Virus record (IMG/VR): IMGVR_UViG_3300036046_000010
Span: 1 to 45,196 of that record
DNA length: 45,196 nucleotides
Source of the DNA: a virus
Direction: 5' to 3' (one strand)
Part shown: positions 1 through 9,126 of the stretch, piece after piece
Position numbering within the stretch: position 1 is the stretch's first letter
How the letters are laid out: every line of letters starts with the position of its first letter
Notes under the pieces: model-generated
What the model was told of the DNA's origin: nothing
Databases searched by the model: none
The model's input: the letters and a program-made list of their open reading frames with translations, nothing else
Position numbers and translations under genes: made by a program

Positions 1-21
1 GTCTTGGGGGTTGTCCGCCAT
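1..21 (-). CDS. 5' end of the holin-like gene (terminal-repeat copy)
   Basis: The first seven codons of the 76-aa coiled-coil/membrane protein encoded in full at 44860-45090. The ATG lies at 19-21 and reads off the left edge of the window. It is present because bases 2-127 duplicate 45071-45196. The single edge base (1) differs from the full copy. It is not an independent gene. Confidence 0.8.
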
Positions 22-127
22 GTTGACCTCTGAATAGGAAAAAGGCCGGAACTCTTGCGAGCCCGGCCCCGTGTGGCTGCTTGGGTGCCGCCGCTATCTG
101 CGCGAGAGCTTCCCGATGAGCATCTTG
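2..127. repeat. Terminal direct repeat, left copy
   Basis: Bases 2-127 are identical to 45071-45196 (126 bp). The repeat runs through the start of the holin-like gene, a rho-independent terminator and the end of the peptidase-like gene. A repeat of this size at both ends of a contig is typical of a circular assembly graph closed at k-mer length. It need not be the physical phage terminus. T7-like phages do have direct terminal repeats, but these are usually longer and often lie in gene-poor DNA such as 37.2-39.1 kb here. Confidence 0.9.
39..68 (-). terminator. Rho-independent terminator after the peptidase-like gene
   Basis: On the minus strand GGCCGG-g-CTC pairs with GAG-tt-CCGGCC around a GCAA tetraloop, followed by TTTTT (39-43). 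It lies 26 bp after the stop of the 94-459 gene and just before the start of the 76-aa holin-like gene. It therefore separates the tail-fibre unit from the packaging/lysis unit. The same site appears again at 45108-45137. Confidence 0.85.
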
Positions 128-459
128 AGTGCGATGGTCCACGGCATCCGGGGCCACCGCAGTACATCGCGGTTCGGCCCCCAGGTCGGGTTCTGGCAGT
201 CGATCCAGCCGTGCTCCCGGTGCCAGAGCACCGCGTGGGAAACCCACCGCACGCCCTTGACGCGCCAGATAGCGGCCCGGCCTGTGCAGAGCGCGAGCCA
301 GAAGCGCCAAAGGGAGCGGCCCTCGGCAATCCACAGGGCCGTGACCGCGAAGTCATCGCAGTCACCTTCCAGCGGTCCGGTGGGGGCCGACAGGATGCGG
401 AAGCTGTCTACCGTGTCGCGTCGCCAGCGAAAGCGGCGGGTGAAGTCCTGAATGGTCAT
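94..459 (-). CDS. Transglutaminase-like cysteine peptidase-type protein
   Basis: A 121-aa protein with the ordered residues of the small papain/transglutaminase-like fold. Cys34 sits in EGDCDDFA, His75 in SHAVL and Asp87 in WIDCQNP, which matches a Cys-His-Asp triad. The GDC(D/E)D(F/Y)A signature is that of bacterial transglutaminase-like cysteine peptidases. Function is inferred from the motif. It could process or cross-link a virion component or act on the cell envelope. It has no signal peptide. It is the last gene of the tail-fibre unit, 9 bp after the neighbouring 128-aa gene, with a GGAG site 7 nt before ATG, and is followed by a strong terminator. The C-terminus is rich in Trp and basic residues. 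An inactive binding domain is possible, but the triad residues are all present. Confidence 0.62.
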   Translation of the reverse strand: MTIQDFTRRFRWRRDTVDSFRILSAPTGPLEGDCDDFAVTALWIAEGRSLWRFWLALCTGRAAIWRVKGVRWVSHAVLWHREHGWIDCQNPTWGPNRDVLRWPRMPWTIALKMLIGKLSRR

Positions 460-468
460 ACCGTGCTC

Positions 469-855
469 CTAGATCGCCGCGTACTTGCGGAAGAAGTCGT
501 CGAGTTGCGCCGCACTGGCTCCCCGGCTCTGGGCCATCATGAGGAGAAGCTCGTTGCTCCGCTGGATCACGGACGGCCTCAGCGCACGGGCACGCGCCCG
601 GAGGCGCGGCTTGGTCTGGTCCGGCCCGGTCTCCGGGATGCCGCTCAGGGCACCCTCGACCGTGGCAGGGAGCGCGCTCGCGCCCAGCCACGCCGCAGCC
701 TCCGCGTCGGTGATCCACGCCTGCTCGGTAAGCCCGACAATGAACTGCGCGAAGCTGATCTCGGCAGGGACCGGGGCCTGTAGTACAGGCCAGCTATGCG
801 CAGCGATCTCCCCGGCAGTCATGGGGACAACTACGCCGTTCAAGAGTTTCTGCAT
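469..855 (-). CDS. Hypothetical tail-fibre-linked protein (assembly/chaperone-like)
   Basis: 128 aa. It starts three bases after the tail-fibre stop with a GGAG site 7 nt upstream, so the two are co-translated. The N-terminus (MQKLLNGVVVPMT) is followed by a helical, Ala-rich middle. The C-terminus ends in a pattern (SAAQLDDFFRKYAAI) that resembles small proteins encoded right after fibre genes in many prophages. Position and pattern suggest a fibre-assembly helper or small tail protein. No catalytic motif or membrane segment is visible. The product is probably real because it fills the gap exactly between two good genes, but the role is inference. Confidence 0.6.
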   Translation of the reverse strand: MQKLLNGVVVPMTAGEIAAHSWPVLQAPVPAEISFAQFIVGLTEQAWITDAEAAAWLGASALPATVEGALSGIPETGPDQTKPRLRARARALRPSVIQRSNELLLMMAQSRGASAAQLDDFFRKYAAI

Positions 856-858
856 GAC

Positions 859-2238
859 TTACTCCTTGAAGCTCTCAATCCGGTATTCGCCGGAGGCGAT
901 GTTCCCGGTGGCATAGAACAGCCGGAGGGCGTTCACGCTCGGGGTGTCGCGGAACAGGGTAACGGAGTTCCCGACGAGCGCACCGTCCCGGTTAAGGCAG
1001 TACGCCGGACCCTGCATGATGAATTGCAGGGCCAACGCCCGTGCCTCCAGCCGCGCGGAGACTCCCCGCTCTGCTGCAACTGCGCCGCCCACCGACGCAG
1101 CGATGTTGAACGCCGCCTGTGCGCCCTCATACGAGGTGCCGGGCGCGGCGGCGGTGATAGCACCTACGCGCTGCGAGTTGTACAGGGCGTCCGTGAGGAA
1201 GCTCGTACCACCGTCCGTCGAGACGCGCATAAGGAGCCACACGTCATCGTTCGCAGGCCGGAAAGCATCAAGGTGAAGTACATGCCGGGTGTATCCGGCG
1301 GGCAGCACGATGTCCACGGTGGCCACGGCAGAGCCGATGTTCACGCGGGTCACGATAGAGCGCGCATCCTGCGCAGCCTTGAGGCCAAGCGGGGTGAGCA
1401 CCTTCGTGTTCAGCGCCCCCGCAATGGCTTCTGCCGTCGAGGCGATCCACGTTCCGGCCACGGTGTCCGCAGACACGGCACCTGTTACGGTCACGCCAGT
1501 GTTCGTGGTGATGAGCTTCTGCGCGTTGTTGAAGAACAGCGACACAGCGGCCCCCGCCGTGGCGAGGAGCATCTGCGCTGTACCGAGCTTGTTCCGCAGC
1601 CGGATCGTGTCCGACTGCACGTTCAGGCCGGTGCTGTACTGCACGTTCGCCTCGTCGGAGGCACCCCAATGCAGGATACCCGTACCGAGCATCTTGAGCG
1701 TGCTGGAGAAACTCCAGCCAGCCGTCACCGCCTCGGCGGATGCCTTCCGGGTGTACAGCGCCGGATTGAAGGTTGCCGCAAGGGTCGCGCTGGCTTCCGC
1801 CGCGTCCCGCGCGGTCTCCGCACCAGTGCGCGCAGTCTGCGCCTGATCCCGGATACCGAGCACGCTATCGAGGATCGGACCAGTGAAGCCGTCGAGCCGC
1901 CCATCGAGCAACTCATGGATGTTCATCATGGCCTGCTTGAAGGCCCGCACCAAGCTGACGCGCGTAACCGATCCGGTCTGTTCCAGGTCGATCTCAAGGG
2001 TGTCCTTGGGGACCGTCCGCTGGATAACGACCGTGCAGGGATTGGGCAGCGCAGCCGTGACGCGGATCGTGCCCGCGACCGGGCGCGTGTACGCGCGGTA
2101 GGTCTGATCGCCGAGGCCATCGACCTCACCGATGACGTAGACTTGCACATCGTCCGGGTCTAGCACACCGAGGGCCGGATTGAACACGAAGTCCTGGGCA
2201 CCGCCGGTATACGGGTATTCTGTCCGAGAGTAGCCCAT
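859..2238 (-). CDS. Tail fibre protein (T7 gp17 N-terminal type)
   Basis: 459 aa from the ATG at 2238. That start is chosen over the in-frame ATG at 2259 because AGGAG lies 7 nt before it. Residues about 1-130 match the virion-anchoring domain of T7-type tail fibres (YPYTGG..DFVFNP, then VTAALPNPCTVVIQRTVPKDTLEIDLEQTGSVT). A short Ala-rich helix (about 125-150) leads to a beta-rich shaft and C-terminal receptor-binding part that I do not recognise. It is shorter than T7 gp17 (553 aa). The adsorption role is established for the family. Receptor specificity cannot be read. It is preceded by a terminator-like hairpin and the CATTAGATGAAGGG motif, so it probably begins its own transcription or processing unit. 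Confidence 0.9.
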   Translation of the reverse strand: MGYSRTEYPYTGGAQDFVFNPALGVLDPDDVQVYVIGEVDGLGDQTYRAYTRPVAGTIRVTAALPNPCTVVIQRTVPKDTLEIDLEQTGSVTRVSLVRAFKQAMMNIHELLDGRLDGFTGPILDSVLGIRDQAQTARTGAETARDAAEASATLAATFNPALYTRKASAEAVTAGWSFSSTLKMLGTGILHWGASDEANVQYSTGLNVQSDTIRLRNKLGTAQMLLATAGAAVSLFFNNAQKLITTNTGVTVTGAVSADTVAGTWIASTAEAIAGALNTKVLTPLGLKAAQDARSIVTRVNIGSAVATVDIVLPAGYTRHVLHLDAFRPANDDVWLLMRVSTDGGTSFLTDALYNSQRVGAITAAAPGTSYEGAQAAFNIAASVGGAVAAERGVSARLEARALALQFIMQGPAYCLNRDGALVGNSVTLFRDTPSVNALRLFYATGNIASGEYRIESFKE

Positions 2239-2254
2239 CGGCGTCTCCTGATTG

Positions 2255-2290
2255 TTCATTAGATGAAGGGGCGAGCATTTGGCCCGCCCC
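2255..2290 (-). terminator. GC-rich hairpin plus CATTAGATGAAGGG motif before the tail fibre
   Basis: The arms GGGGCGAGC (2268-2276) and GCCCGCCCC (2282-2290) form a 9-bp stem with one mismatch just after the stop of the 1139-aa internal virion protein. No U-tract follows on the minus strand. Instead the overlapping motif CATTAGATGAAGGG (2257-2270) occurs, also present at 17371-17384 and 38088-38101. It may be a terminator, an mRNA processing site or a promoter-associated structure. Confidence 0.55.
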
Positions 2291-2299
2291 CAGATTGGC

Positions 2300-5200
2300 C
2301 TAGTCGAACATCCGCGAGAGCACGTAGGTGCCCGCGAACGGGATCGCCTTGATCGCCTGGTTGTCGTACCAGTCGGCTTCCCCGGTGAGGGTGTTGGCCA
2401 CTGCGCCGGGTATCCGCATGGTAGCGTTCAGCATGTTGACCGTGGGCGGGGTCCAGTCGTGGTACGGGCCGTACTGGCTGATCCGAGCCTCGTCCATGCC
2501 GAGCAGGGTCATCACCGGATCGTAGATCATGGGGATGAAGCCGGTCATGTTGCTGTAGTTGAATGCCGACTTCGCGGTCTCCAGCGGAGTGCTCTCCCTG
2601 CCGTCCAGCGCGTCCCTGATCTTCGAGGCAACTGCTGCGGTTGCAAGGCCGTAGAGCACCGTGGCGAGCGCCTGCTTGTCCATGAAGCGCGCGTTGCGCA
2701 CGGCCTGCTTCTGGATCGCTTGCAGGGGGAAGGTCTTGAGGTGCATCAGAATGCTCCCTGCGTGGGTGTGCATCCAAGCGTCCTGCTCGCCTGCCATGGA
2801 CTTCTGCACGATCTGGTTCATGTTCCGCACAATGGCGGAACCGAACGTCTCGGCGAGGTCTGGCGACCACTTGTCCATGTTCAGCTTGTTCACGAAGGTA
2901 CTACGCCCACGGGTGGTGAACTCCACCGTCCCGTTGTTGATAAGCGCCTCAAGTGCAGTGAGGTCATCAGGCAGGAAGCCCATGTCTCCGAAGCGCGCCC
3001 TCAAGCTCTCCGAGAGGTCTGCCCCGGTGTCCATCGCGGACTTGAGTTCCCGAAGCACCTTGTCAACTGCCCCGAGTACTGTGGTGCGTTGCTGGAAGGA
3101 TCGGACTTGGTTGAACGCGCTGGTGTAACCTTGCACGAACGAGCCTGCGGAGGTCCACTTGCTGACCGCCCCAAGCCAGCCAGCGCGGTCGGCCCGAGTG
3201 GTGTCGTCGAGATCGAGCCATGTGGCGAAGTGCCAATGCTCTTGCCCGATCTGCCCGGTAACGAACGCGAGGTCGTCCAGCACAGCCTGGTTGCCCGCCT
3301 TTAGCTGCTTGTCGAGGACCGCCATCGGGCCACGGGTCATCCAGTTCGCAAGGCCCTGCTGGGCAATGGCCACGCCGGTCTCAGCGATCTGCGTGACCCC
3401 GAGCTTCTCCAGGAGGGAGAGGTTCGTGATCCGCTTCGCCAGCGCCACCACGCCGATGCCTTCGTTCGTCTGGCCCCGCGCGTACCCGTGGACCGGCCCC
3501 GCGTTGAAGTGGCTGAACATCGCCTCCAGCAACTCCGCGTCCATCGGCTCCTCGCCAAGGGCGCGCTGCTCTGCACGGGCCGCGTCGATGAACTCCCGGC
3601 GCTTCGCCCGGTTCGTGATCCCCACGCGGGCCAGTGCTGCGGAGCCCGCCATCTGGCGGGTGTACCGCTGCCATACCCCGTGCATGTCCTGATCTATCAG
3701 GTCCACGATGCGGAGGTCGGAGCCGTCTGTGGTGCGGATCACGGCGTTCATGTCCACGTCGTTCCGGGTCTTGGCGAAGCTCTCCTTCGAGCGGTTGTGC
3801 TGCGCCCCGGTGAGCCTGTCGAGGAGTTGATCTACGTCAGCCTCGCGCATCCCGGTCATGAGCATACTCTCTCGGAGGAACGTCTTGCCGTCCCCGGTGA
3901 GCATCGACATCACGCTCATGTCGAGGTCCGCGTCCTTGGTGATTGCCCGATGAACAACCGCCTTTGCGACTGCATCCGCGTCTTTCCCGGCGGCCATCCC
4001 GGCCTGCCGGTAAGACTGTGCGAGCGCGGCCACGATCTCTTTGCGATCAGTGATGCCCTGCTGCTCCAGCCGTAGGATTGCCACGCCATCCCACTTGTAC
4101 GGGGTGTAGCCCCTGCTCGGCGGGATCGCGTCGAAGCCGTCGAGCGCGGTCTCTCCTGCGCGGCCCTTGCCGATCTCCAATGCCGCGACGCCAGCAAGCT
4201 CGTACTGGTCGGCGGCTCTGCGGATTTCCGCGTCGCGGGACGCCCCGGATCGGCCAAGGCGGCGGTCGTTAAGCTCCAGCATGACTTCCCGGTTGAAGGC
4301 CCGGATGCCCTGCTGGTTGATGCCAACGCCGCTGTTCTGCCAAGTCGCGTTCTGGCGCTTAGCCCACTCAAGCTGCTCCCGGAGTACCTTAGTCCCGAGG
4401 TGCGTCTGCATCCGGTTGTGGTAGTTCTCCATGAAGGTAGCGGCGGTGCCCCTGCCCCGACCAAGACCGTTCGCGCTCTCGAACACGTTCCCCGCCATGA
4501 AGTTCAGCACGGCGGACTTGCTCTGGTAGAGCCTGCGGAAGTTGTTCGTGGTGAGGTTCAGCGCGCCGAACGTGGCCACCTTACTCCACCACTCCTCATC
4601 GGCGTCTGCCTTGCGGTCAGCCCAGCCGGTGTCGTGTCGCCACGTCTCCGCTGCGGTGATGATCCCTTGCTCGGTCGGGGTAACCCCGGCAGTGGGTGTC
4701 GCGGTGTTGCCGATGCCCGGCGTCACCTGCTGTGCCCCCACGGTGCTCTGCTTGTCGTTATCCCCGATCCGTTCCCCGACCACGCCGTCCTTCAAGGCGA
4801 ACTCGCCATCCGGCATGTAGATACTGATGTCGTCGGCCTGCATGTTGCTCACATCCGGGTGCTCCCGGAAGGCCACGTCGTCCCGCGCGATCCGGTCGTA
4901 GAACTCCTTCTGCGCGGCCTGCACCGAGGCCCGCACGTCGCCCTTGACGATAGTACCGATCCCGCCCCCGAGGAGCGCGGATTGCAGCGCCATGTTCGCC
5001 ACGTCCTGCCAGCCGGTCGTCTCCCGGAGGTAGGCGTCCGCAGCACCCACGACGACGCCTGCTTGCAGTCCCGCGTTCACGCCCTGCGCGATCCCGGAGA
5101 CCCGCATGGCAGCACCCGGCCCGAGCCGAACAGCCCGCGAGGCGCGGAGGGCTGTTCGGGCGATCTTGACCGAGCCGTAGGCCCCGCCCGACATGAAGCT

Positions 5201-5719
5201 CAGGGGGAGGTCCACGTCAAACAGCGAGCCCGCCAAGCTGGCAAGCTGGCCGTCGTCCTGTGCGGCCATGCGCCGACCGCGCTCAAGCTCCTGGGTTACA
5301 CGGGCCTTGGCGCGGAGAGCGGCGTCGTAGCTGTCGTTCTCCATGATATCGTCGTGGTACTCAAAGGGTATGCCCGTGGTGAGTTCCTCGTACTTCGCGT
5401 CTTTGTCGTAGTCGCGTTTCCCGGCGCGATAGCCCGTGAGGGAAAGTACTGCCGCCGCTGCCTTGGTGAACGGGTGTTGCCGCAGAGCGTCATCCGGGTT
5501 GTCTGCGAACCACTCGTCGGCAAGTGGTGCCGCCTCGTCGGTAATGACCTGCACAGCCGCGCCTGCTGCGGTACTCTGGAGGCCGTCCACAAGGTCGTCC
5601 GTCCAGGGCTGCTGTGCCTCGGCGCGCGCGATCTCTGCTGCGCGAGCGGTGCCGGGGACAGCCCACTGCTCCTCGGCCTGCTTGCGTTTCTGCTCGTCAG
5701 TGAGCCAAGTGTCGGCCAT
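2300..5719 (-). CDS. Internal virion protein, gp16-like (DNA ejection)
   Basis: 1139 aa starting at MADTWLTDEQ (ATG 5719). The longer in-frame start is rejected because GGAG lies 6 nt before this ATG. Size and position (third of three internal proteins, directly before the fibre) match T7 gp16 (1318 aa), which enters the cell envelope and forms the DNA-ejection channel. It is mostly helical, with Gly/Ala-rich hydrophobic stretches near residues 150-240 that could insert in membrane. The lytic transglycosylase domain found at the N-terminus of T7 gp16 is not recognisable here. A comparable domain is present in the preceding protein instead. Hairpins flank the gene at both ends. Confidence 0.82.
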   Translation of the reverse strand: MADTWLTDEQKRKQAEEQWAVPGTARAAEIARAEAQQPWTDDLVDGLQSTAAGAAVQVITDEAAPLADEWFADNPDDALRQHPFTKAAAAVLSLTGYRAGKRDYDKDAKYEELTTGIPFEYHDDIMENDSYDAALRAKARVTQELERGRRMAAQDDGQLASLAGSLFDVDLPLSFMSGGAYGSVKIARTALRASRAVRLGPGAAMRVSGIAQGVNAGLQAGVVVGAADAYLRETTGWQDVANMALQSALLGGGIGTIVKGDVRASVQAAQKEFYDRIARDDVAFREHPDVSNMQADDISIYMPDGEFALKDGVVGERIGDNDKQSTVGAQQVTPGIGNTATPTAGVTPTEQGIITAAETWRHDTGWADRKADADEEWWSKVATFGALNLTTNNFRRLYQSKSAVLNFMAGNVFESANGLGRGRGTAATFMENYHNRMQTHLGTKVLREQLEWAKRQNATWQNSGVGINQQGIRAFNREVMLELNDRRLGRSGASRDAEIRRAADQYELAGVAALEIGKGRAGETALDGFDAIPPSRGYTPYKWDGVAILRLEQQGITDRKEIVAALAQSYRQAGMAAGKDADAVAKAVVHRAITKDADLDMSVMSMLTGDGKTFLRESMLMTGMREADVDQLLDRLTGAQHNRSKESFAKTRNDVDMNAVIRTTDGSDLRIVDLIDQDMHGVWQRYTRQMAGSAALARVGITNRAKRREFIDAARAEQRALGEEPMDAELLEAMFSHFNAGPVHGYARGQTNEGIGVVALAKRITNLSLLEKLGVTQIAETGVAIAQQGLANWMTRGPMAVLDKQLKAGNQAVLDDLAFVTGQIGQEHWHFATWLDLDDTTRADRAGWLGAVSKWTSAGSFVQGYTSAFNQVRSFQQRTTVLGAVDKVLRELKSAMDTGADLSESLRARFGDMGFLPDDLTALEALINNGTVEFTTRGRSTFVNKLNMDKWSPDLAETFGSAIVRNMNQIVQKSMAGEQDAWMHTHAGSILMHLKTFPLQAIQKQAVRNARFMDKQALATVLYGLATAAVASKIRDALDGRESTPLETAKSAFNYSNMTGFIPMIYDPVMTLLGMDEARISQYGPYHDWTPPTVNMLNATMRIPGAVANTLTGEADWYDNQAIKAIPFAGTYVLSRMFD

Positions 5720-5740
5720 GCGCCTCTCCTGAAATGAAGT

Positions 5741-5765
5741 GGCCCCCACCTAACTGGCGGGGGCC
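5741..5765 (-). terminator. Terminator-like hairpin between internal virion genes
   Basis: GGCCCCCACC (5741-5750) pairs with GGCGGGGGCC (5756-5765), 9 of 10 pairs with a 5-nt loop, in the short gap between two internal virion genes. The minus-strand 3' flank (ACTTCATTTC) is only weakly U-rich, so termination would be partial. An mRNA-stabilising role is equally possible. Confidence 0.55.
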
Positions 5766-5771
5766 GATGTC

Positions 5772-8700
5772 TTACTGTCCGGGGATGCCGCCGAAGCCGC
5801 CTAGGCTCGGAAGCACTTGTCCCCCCGGCTTCTTGGTGAACTCCCCCTTGCGCTTTGCCATGTAGAGCTTGCCGATCTCTTGCGTCGGAAGCACGATCTC
5901 GTCGGAGTAGTTCCCATCCGGCATGAGTACCTGAATGGCAATCTGGTCCTTGCCGCTTGGGAAGGCTCGGAAGGGACGCACCTCGCCGCGCCGACTGTCG
6001 CGTGCCTCTCGGTACGACATGGCAGGAGCGAAGTCTACGAAGGGGATTGCGTCGATGCTGCTCTGCATCCACTGCGGGAGGTTCTCCGCGAAGGTCGTGC
6101 CGCTCACGAATGGATATTGCTCCTGCACTTCCGGGCTGCGCAGCCAGTGCATGACTGCGGAGTTCACGTCGCTGTCGTGCCGGAACTCCACTGCGCGGTT
6201 CCCGAAGAACAGCTTACCGATGTCCCCGTCCGCCTGGAGGATCACGGGGTCGCCCCCGATGATCGCAGTGCGGCGCTCGACGTTTTCTGCGGCGCGGGCC
6301 ACGAGGTCGGCGTCCTTGTGGTGCGGAGTTTGCCGCTTCAAGCGAGAAAGCTCCGTAGCAATCTCGTCGCGTACGCGTCCCTTGTTTTCCTCTGCCCACA
6401 TCCGGTCGGTTGCAACATAGCCCCGATCGTCCGTCTGGTCGTAGAGGGCGTCATCCTGCCAGATGGCGTGGAGCCAGTTGATGTCCTGCGAGTTCAGGTA
6501 GTCCTCCGTAGCAGCGTCGATACCTGCCTGCACATCAGGACGCGTCATGAACTCGTCCACCTTACCGGCAAACGGGTTGTCGGGGCTCTCCAGCCCCACG
6601 TCCCTGACGGCATCCGCGATAAGGGCAGGGTCTCCCCCGGTGCGCGCCAAGATAGCCTCGGCAGTGCCGCGCTCCGCGCCCGTGAGCATCGTATCGGCTG
6701 CGCGCGGGTTCAGGGCTTTGAGTTCCCCGTACTGCGTCACCACATCGACGATACGCGGGCTGGGGTTCCCGTCCTTGTCCACGAGGCTTTGCCGCATGGT
6801 CGCGTTCGCGTAGCGGCTGACCTTCGGGTCCACCACCCCCATCTGGGCGTAGTTGACGTTCATGTCCCGCCCCATGAGGGTGTTCGCCGCGTCCTCCGAC
6901 ATGGCCCCCTTGGCGACGGCCTCGTTGTAGGGCTTGGCGGTGTTCTCTTGGATCATCTTGAAGGCGCGGTCTTGCAGGGCCTTGGGGAGGTCGCCGACTG
7001 CACCGGCTGCGATAGCCGCCTCGATCTCGACGTTCTCCTCGCGATAGATACGGCCCCTCTCCATGGCGGCTCTGGTCTTGACCACCATTTCCTCGGCGGC
7101 GGCACCGTCCTTGCGGTCGATAAGCCGGATACCTGCATCGTCAAAGATCGACTTCCGGGCATCGACGTACGCGGCGTTCGCGGCTGCGATCTGCTCATTC
7201 GTCGATGCCGGGTTGTTCAGCACTTCCTCCCACGCAAGGCGTGGTACAGACAAGGATGCCTCCGCTGCCTCGACCTGGAGCCTGTACGTCTCGTCGCCGC
7301 TTTTCTTCGCGGCGTCCAAGCTGTAGTCCTCGGCCTTCTTGATGGTGGCGACTTCGTGCTTCACATCAGCCTCGGTCAGGGCGCGTCCGTACTGTGAGTA
7401 CAGGTCCCTGCGCTCAGACTGCCACTGGCTGCGACCGATCTCCCCACGAATGAACCTGCCGTCCACATCGTAGAGGCCCGGCTCGGTGGCTGCGTAGGCG
7501 GCGAGCGCGTTCCGCTCGTATGCCTCGTCCCTAAGAGCCTTCGCGCGGTTGTACCGCTCGTCTGCACCCATGTACTCCTGCATCTCGCCGGAGCCGTGCT
7601 TGGAGAGATAGTCGGTGAGGCTGGTACCGAGTTCGTCTGCTGGGTTGTATGCACCACCGCTCTCCACGAACTGCCGCATACCGCCCTTGCCACCAAGATG
7701 CCCCACGGCCACGAGGCCGGAGAGGGTCACGGTCACGCCATTGATGGTCGTACCGATTGCCCCGGTGGCCTCTGCTGCCTCAATGAGGTCCACGAAGTGC
7801 CGCTGAGCGATCTTCTTCTGATCTGCCGCGCTCATCGCGGTGTACTCAGAGACCGTCAGGTTCGGGATACCCATCATGTGGGTGACTTCATCCAGCCGGG
7901 CCTGACCCATCTGGACCAACCCGCCGAAGCTCCGCCCGTCCTGATTGGTCCGGTGCGCGGAAGCATTGCCCCCGCTCTCGGTCCCGATCAGGCTGTCCAT
8001 GATGATGTTCGCCTGCGCGGCCCGGTCGCCCCGGAGCCCGGCCTCCTCGATCAGAAGGCCCCGCGTCTGCCGACCTACGTTCTGGCCGTGCTCAGCATCC
8101 GCGTAGATAGCCCCGGCGTCCGCCTTGTCCATCTTGATACCGTGGTCGGCCCAGAGGATGCTCAACTCCTCGACGGCCTCATCCGGGGTAAGCTCCCCCA
8201 TCTCCACGCTTTTCATGAGGGCCTGTTCACCATTGAACAGGTCTGCGTTGTACTCGGTCTTGCGCCGGGTCATGAACCGTTCTTGTGCGGCCTTGATCTT
8301 GTTCTGCTCGTCGGTCGTGAGGTTGTCCCCGAGGAGGCCCTCCTTCACGAGCGCTGCGTAAGCCAGCGGGTTATCGTTGTCGAACGCCCGGACCACCCCG
8401 CTTACCGTAGCGGCCTGCCTACGATTGTCGCTGAGGCCCGCCGTGGGACTGTCCTCGCCGCCCTGCGCGAACAGCACGAGAGCATCCGTGGCGGTGGGGT
8501 CGCGGCTGATAACGTCGATTCCGCGCTCCAGCGCGTCGAAGTTCTCCTGCTCCTTCCATCGCAGATGCGCCGTGGTGTGGTCCACCACAAGCGTAGGCAT
8601 CTGCCCGGCCATCTGCTCTCGGATGAGCCGAGCGGTATCGGGGTCCACCCCTTGCAGGGCACCCTCCAGCCGCGAGACGTACTGATCCCGGTAGCCGTCC

Positions 8701-9086
8701 GGGTCAAGCTGGTAGTCGCCCTGGGCGATCTGCTCGCGCTGCGCGGCGAGGAAACTCGACGATACCGTCTGGGCATCAACCAAGCGGTAGCCGTCGAGCG
8801 CCCACTTGTTGCCCGCCATGCCGATGTCCTCAAGGGCTTGACCCTGGGTGTAGGCCATCTGCCCGGCGAGAATGTCCTTCTCTTGCTGGATGTTCACAGC
8901 CTCGGCGATCTTGGCCCCGCCCCACTCGGCCAAGCCCTGCGCAACGCGCTGCTGCTGGCTGAGGTCCGGTGCCCGGATCGGGGGCGGTGCCGAGAGCCCC
9001 GGCCCTTGCAGGGTGATCGGCTCCATCCCAGCATGACCGGCGAGGCGGTCTTGGGGTGCCTCGCGGCGGGTTTGACCAGTGGCCAT
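5772..9086 (-). CDS. Internal virion protein, gp15-like, with a lysozyme/SLT-like domain
   Basis: 1104 aa from MATGQTRREA (ATG 9086, GGAG 6 nt upstream). The longer in-frame start has no ribosome site. It is second of the three internal virion proteins and equivalent in position to T7 gp15, but longer. Residues about 360-480 contain a lytic-transglycosylase-like segment: IGTESGG with candidate catalytic Glu370, then FGGLVQMGQARL, then AVGHLGG. In T7 this activity is on gp16, so the domain appears to have moved to its partner. The rest is long amphipathic helix. Its expected role is local peptidoglycan opening and periplasmic conduit during DNA entry. The role follows from the family. The domain call is by motif only. 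Confidence 0.8.
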   Translation of the reverse strand: MATGQTRREAPQDRLAGHAGMEPITLQGPGLSAPPPIRAPDLSQQQRVAQGLAEWGGAKIAEAVNIQQEKDILAGQMAYTQGQALEDIGMAGNKWALDGYRLVDAQTVSSSFLAAQREQIAQGDYQLDPDGYRDQYVSRLEGALQGVDPDTARLIREQMAGQMPTLVVDHTTAHLRWKEQENFDALERGIDVISRDPTATDALVLFAQGGEDSPTAGLSDNRRQAATVSGVVRAFDNDNPLAYAALVKEGLLGDNLTTDEQNKIKAAQERFMTRRKTEYNADLFNGEQALMKSVEMGELTPDEAVEELSILWADHGIKMDKADAGAIYADAEHGQNVGRQTRGLLIEEAGLRGDRAAQANIIMDSLIGTESGGNASAHRTNQDGRSFGGLVQMGQARLDEVTHMMGIPNLTVSEYTAMSAADQKKIAQRHFVDLIEAAEATGAIGTTINGVTVTLSGLVAVGHLGGKGGMRQFVESGGAYNPADELGTSLTDYLSKHGSGEMQEYMGADERYNRAKALRDEAYERNALAAYAATEPGLYDVDGRFIRGEIGRSQWQSERRDLYSQYGRALTEADVKHEVATIKKAEDYSLDAAKKSGDETYRLQVEAAEASLSVPRLAWEEVLNNPASTNEQIAAANAAYVDARKSIFDDAGIRLIDRKDGAAAEEMVVKTRAAMERGRIYREENVEIEAAIAAGAVGDLPKALQDRAFKMIQENTAKPYNEAVAKGAMSEDAANTLMGRDMNVNYAQMGVVDPKVSRYANATMRQSLVDKDGNPSPRIVDVVTQYGELKALNPRAADTMLTGAERGTAEAILARTGGDPALIADAVRDVGLESPDNPFAGKVDEFMTRPDVQAGIDAATEDYLNSQDINWLHAIWQDDALYDQTDDRGYVATDRMWAEENKGRVRDEIATELSRLKRQTPHHKDADLVARAAENVERRTAIIGGDPVILQADGDIGKLFFGNRAVEFRHDSDVNSAVMHWLRSPEVQEQYPFVSGTTFAENLPQWMQSSIDAIPFVDFAPAMSYREARDSRRGEVRPFRAFPSGKDQIAIQVLMPDGNYSDEIVLPTQEIGKLYMAKRKGEFTKKPGGQVLPSLGGFGGIPGQ

Positions 9087-9126
9087 GTGCGTCTCCAGTT
9101 GAGTGGGGTGGGAAGTGGTCCCGCTA

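Noticed and set aside
5817-7397. Long plus-strand open frame (526 aa), with similar ones at 796-2163, 4400-5737, 7596-9275 and 25747-28065
   Set aside because: Each lies opposite a well-supported minus-strand gene, is His/Arg/Val/Leu-biased as GC-rich antisense frames are, and lacks ribosome sites or recognisable motifs.
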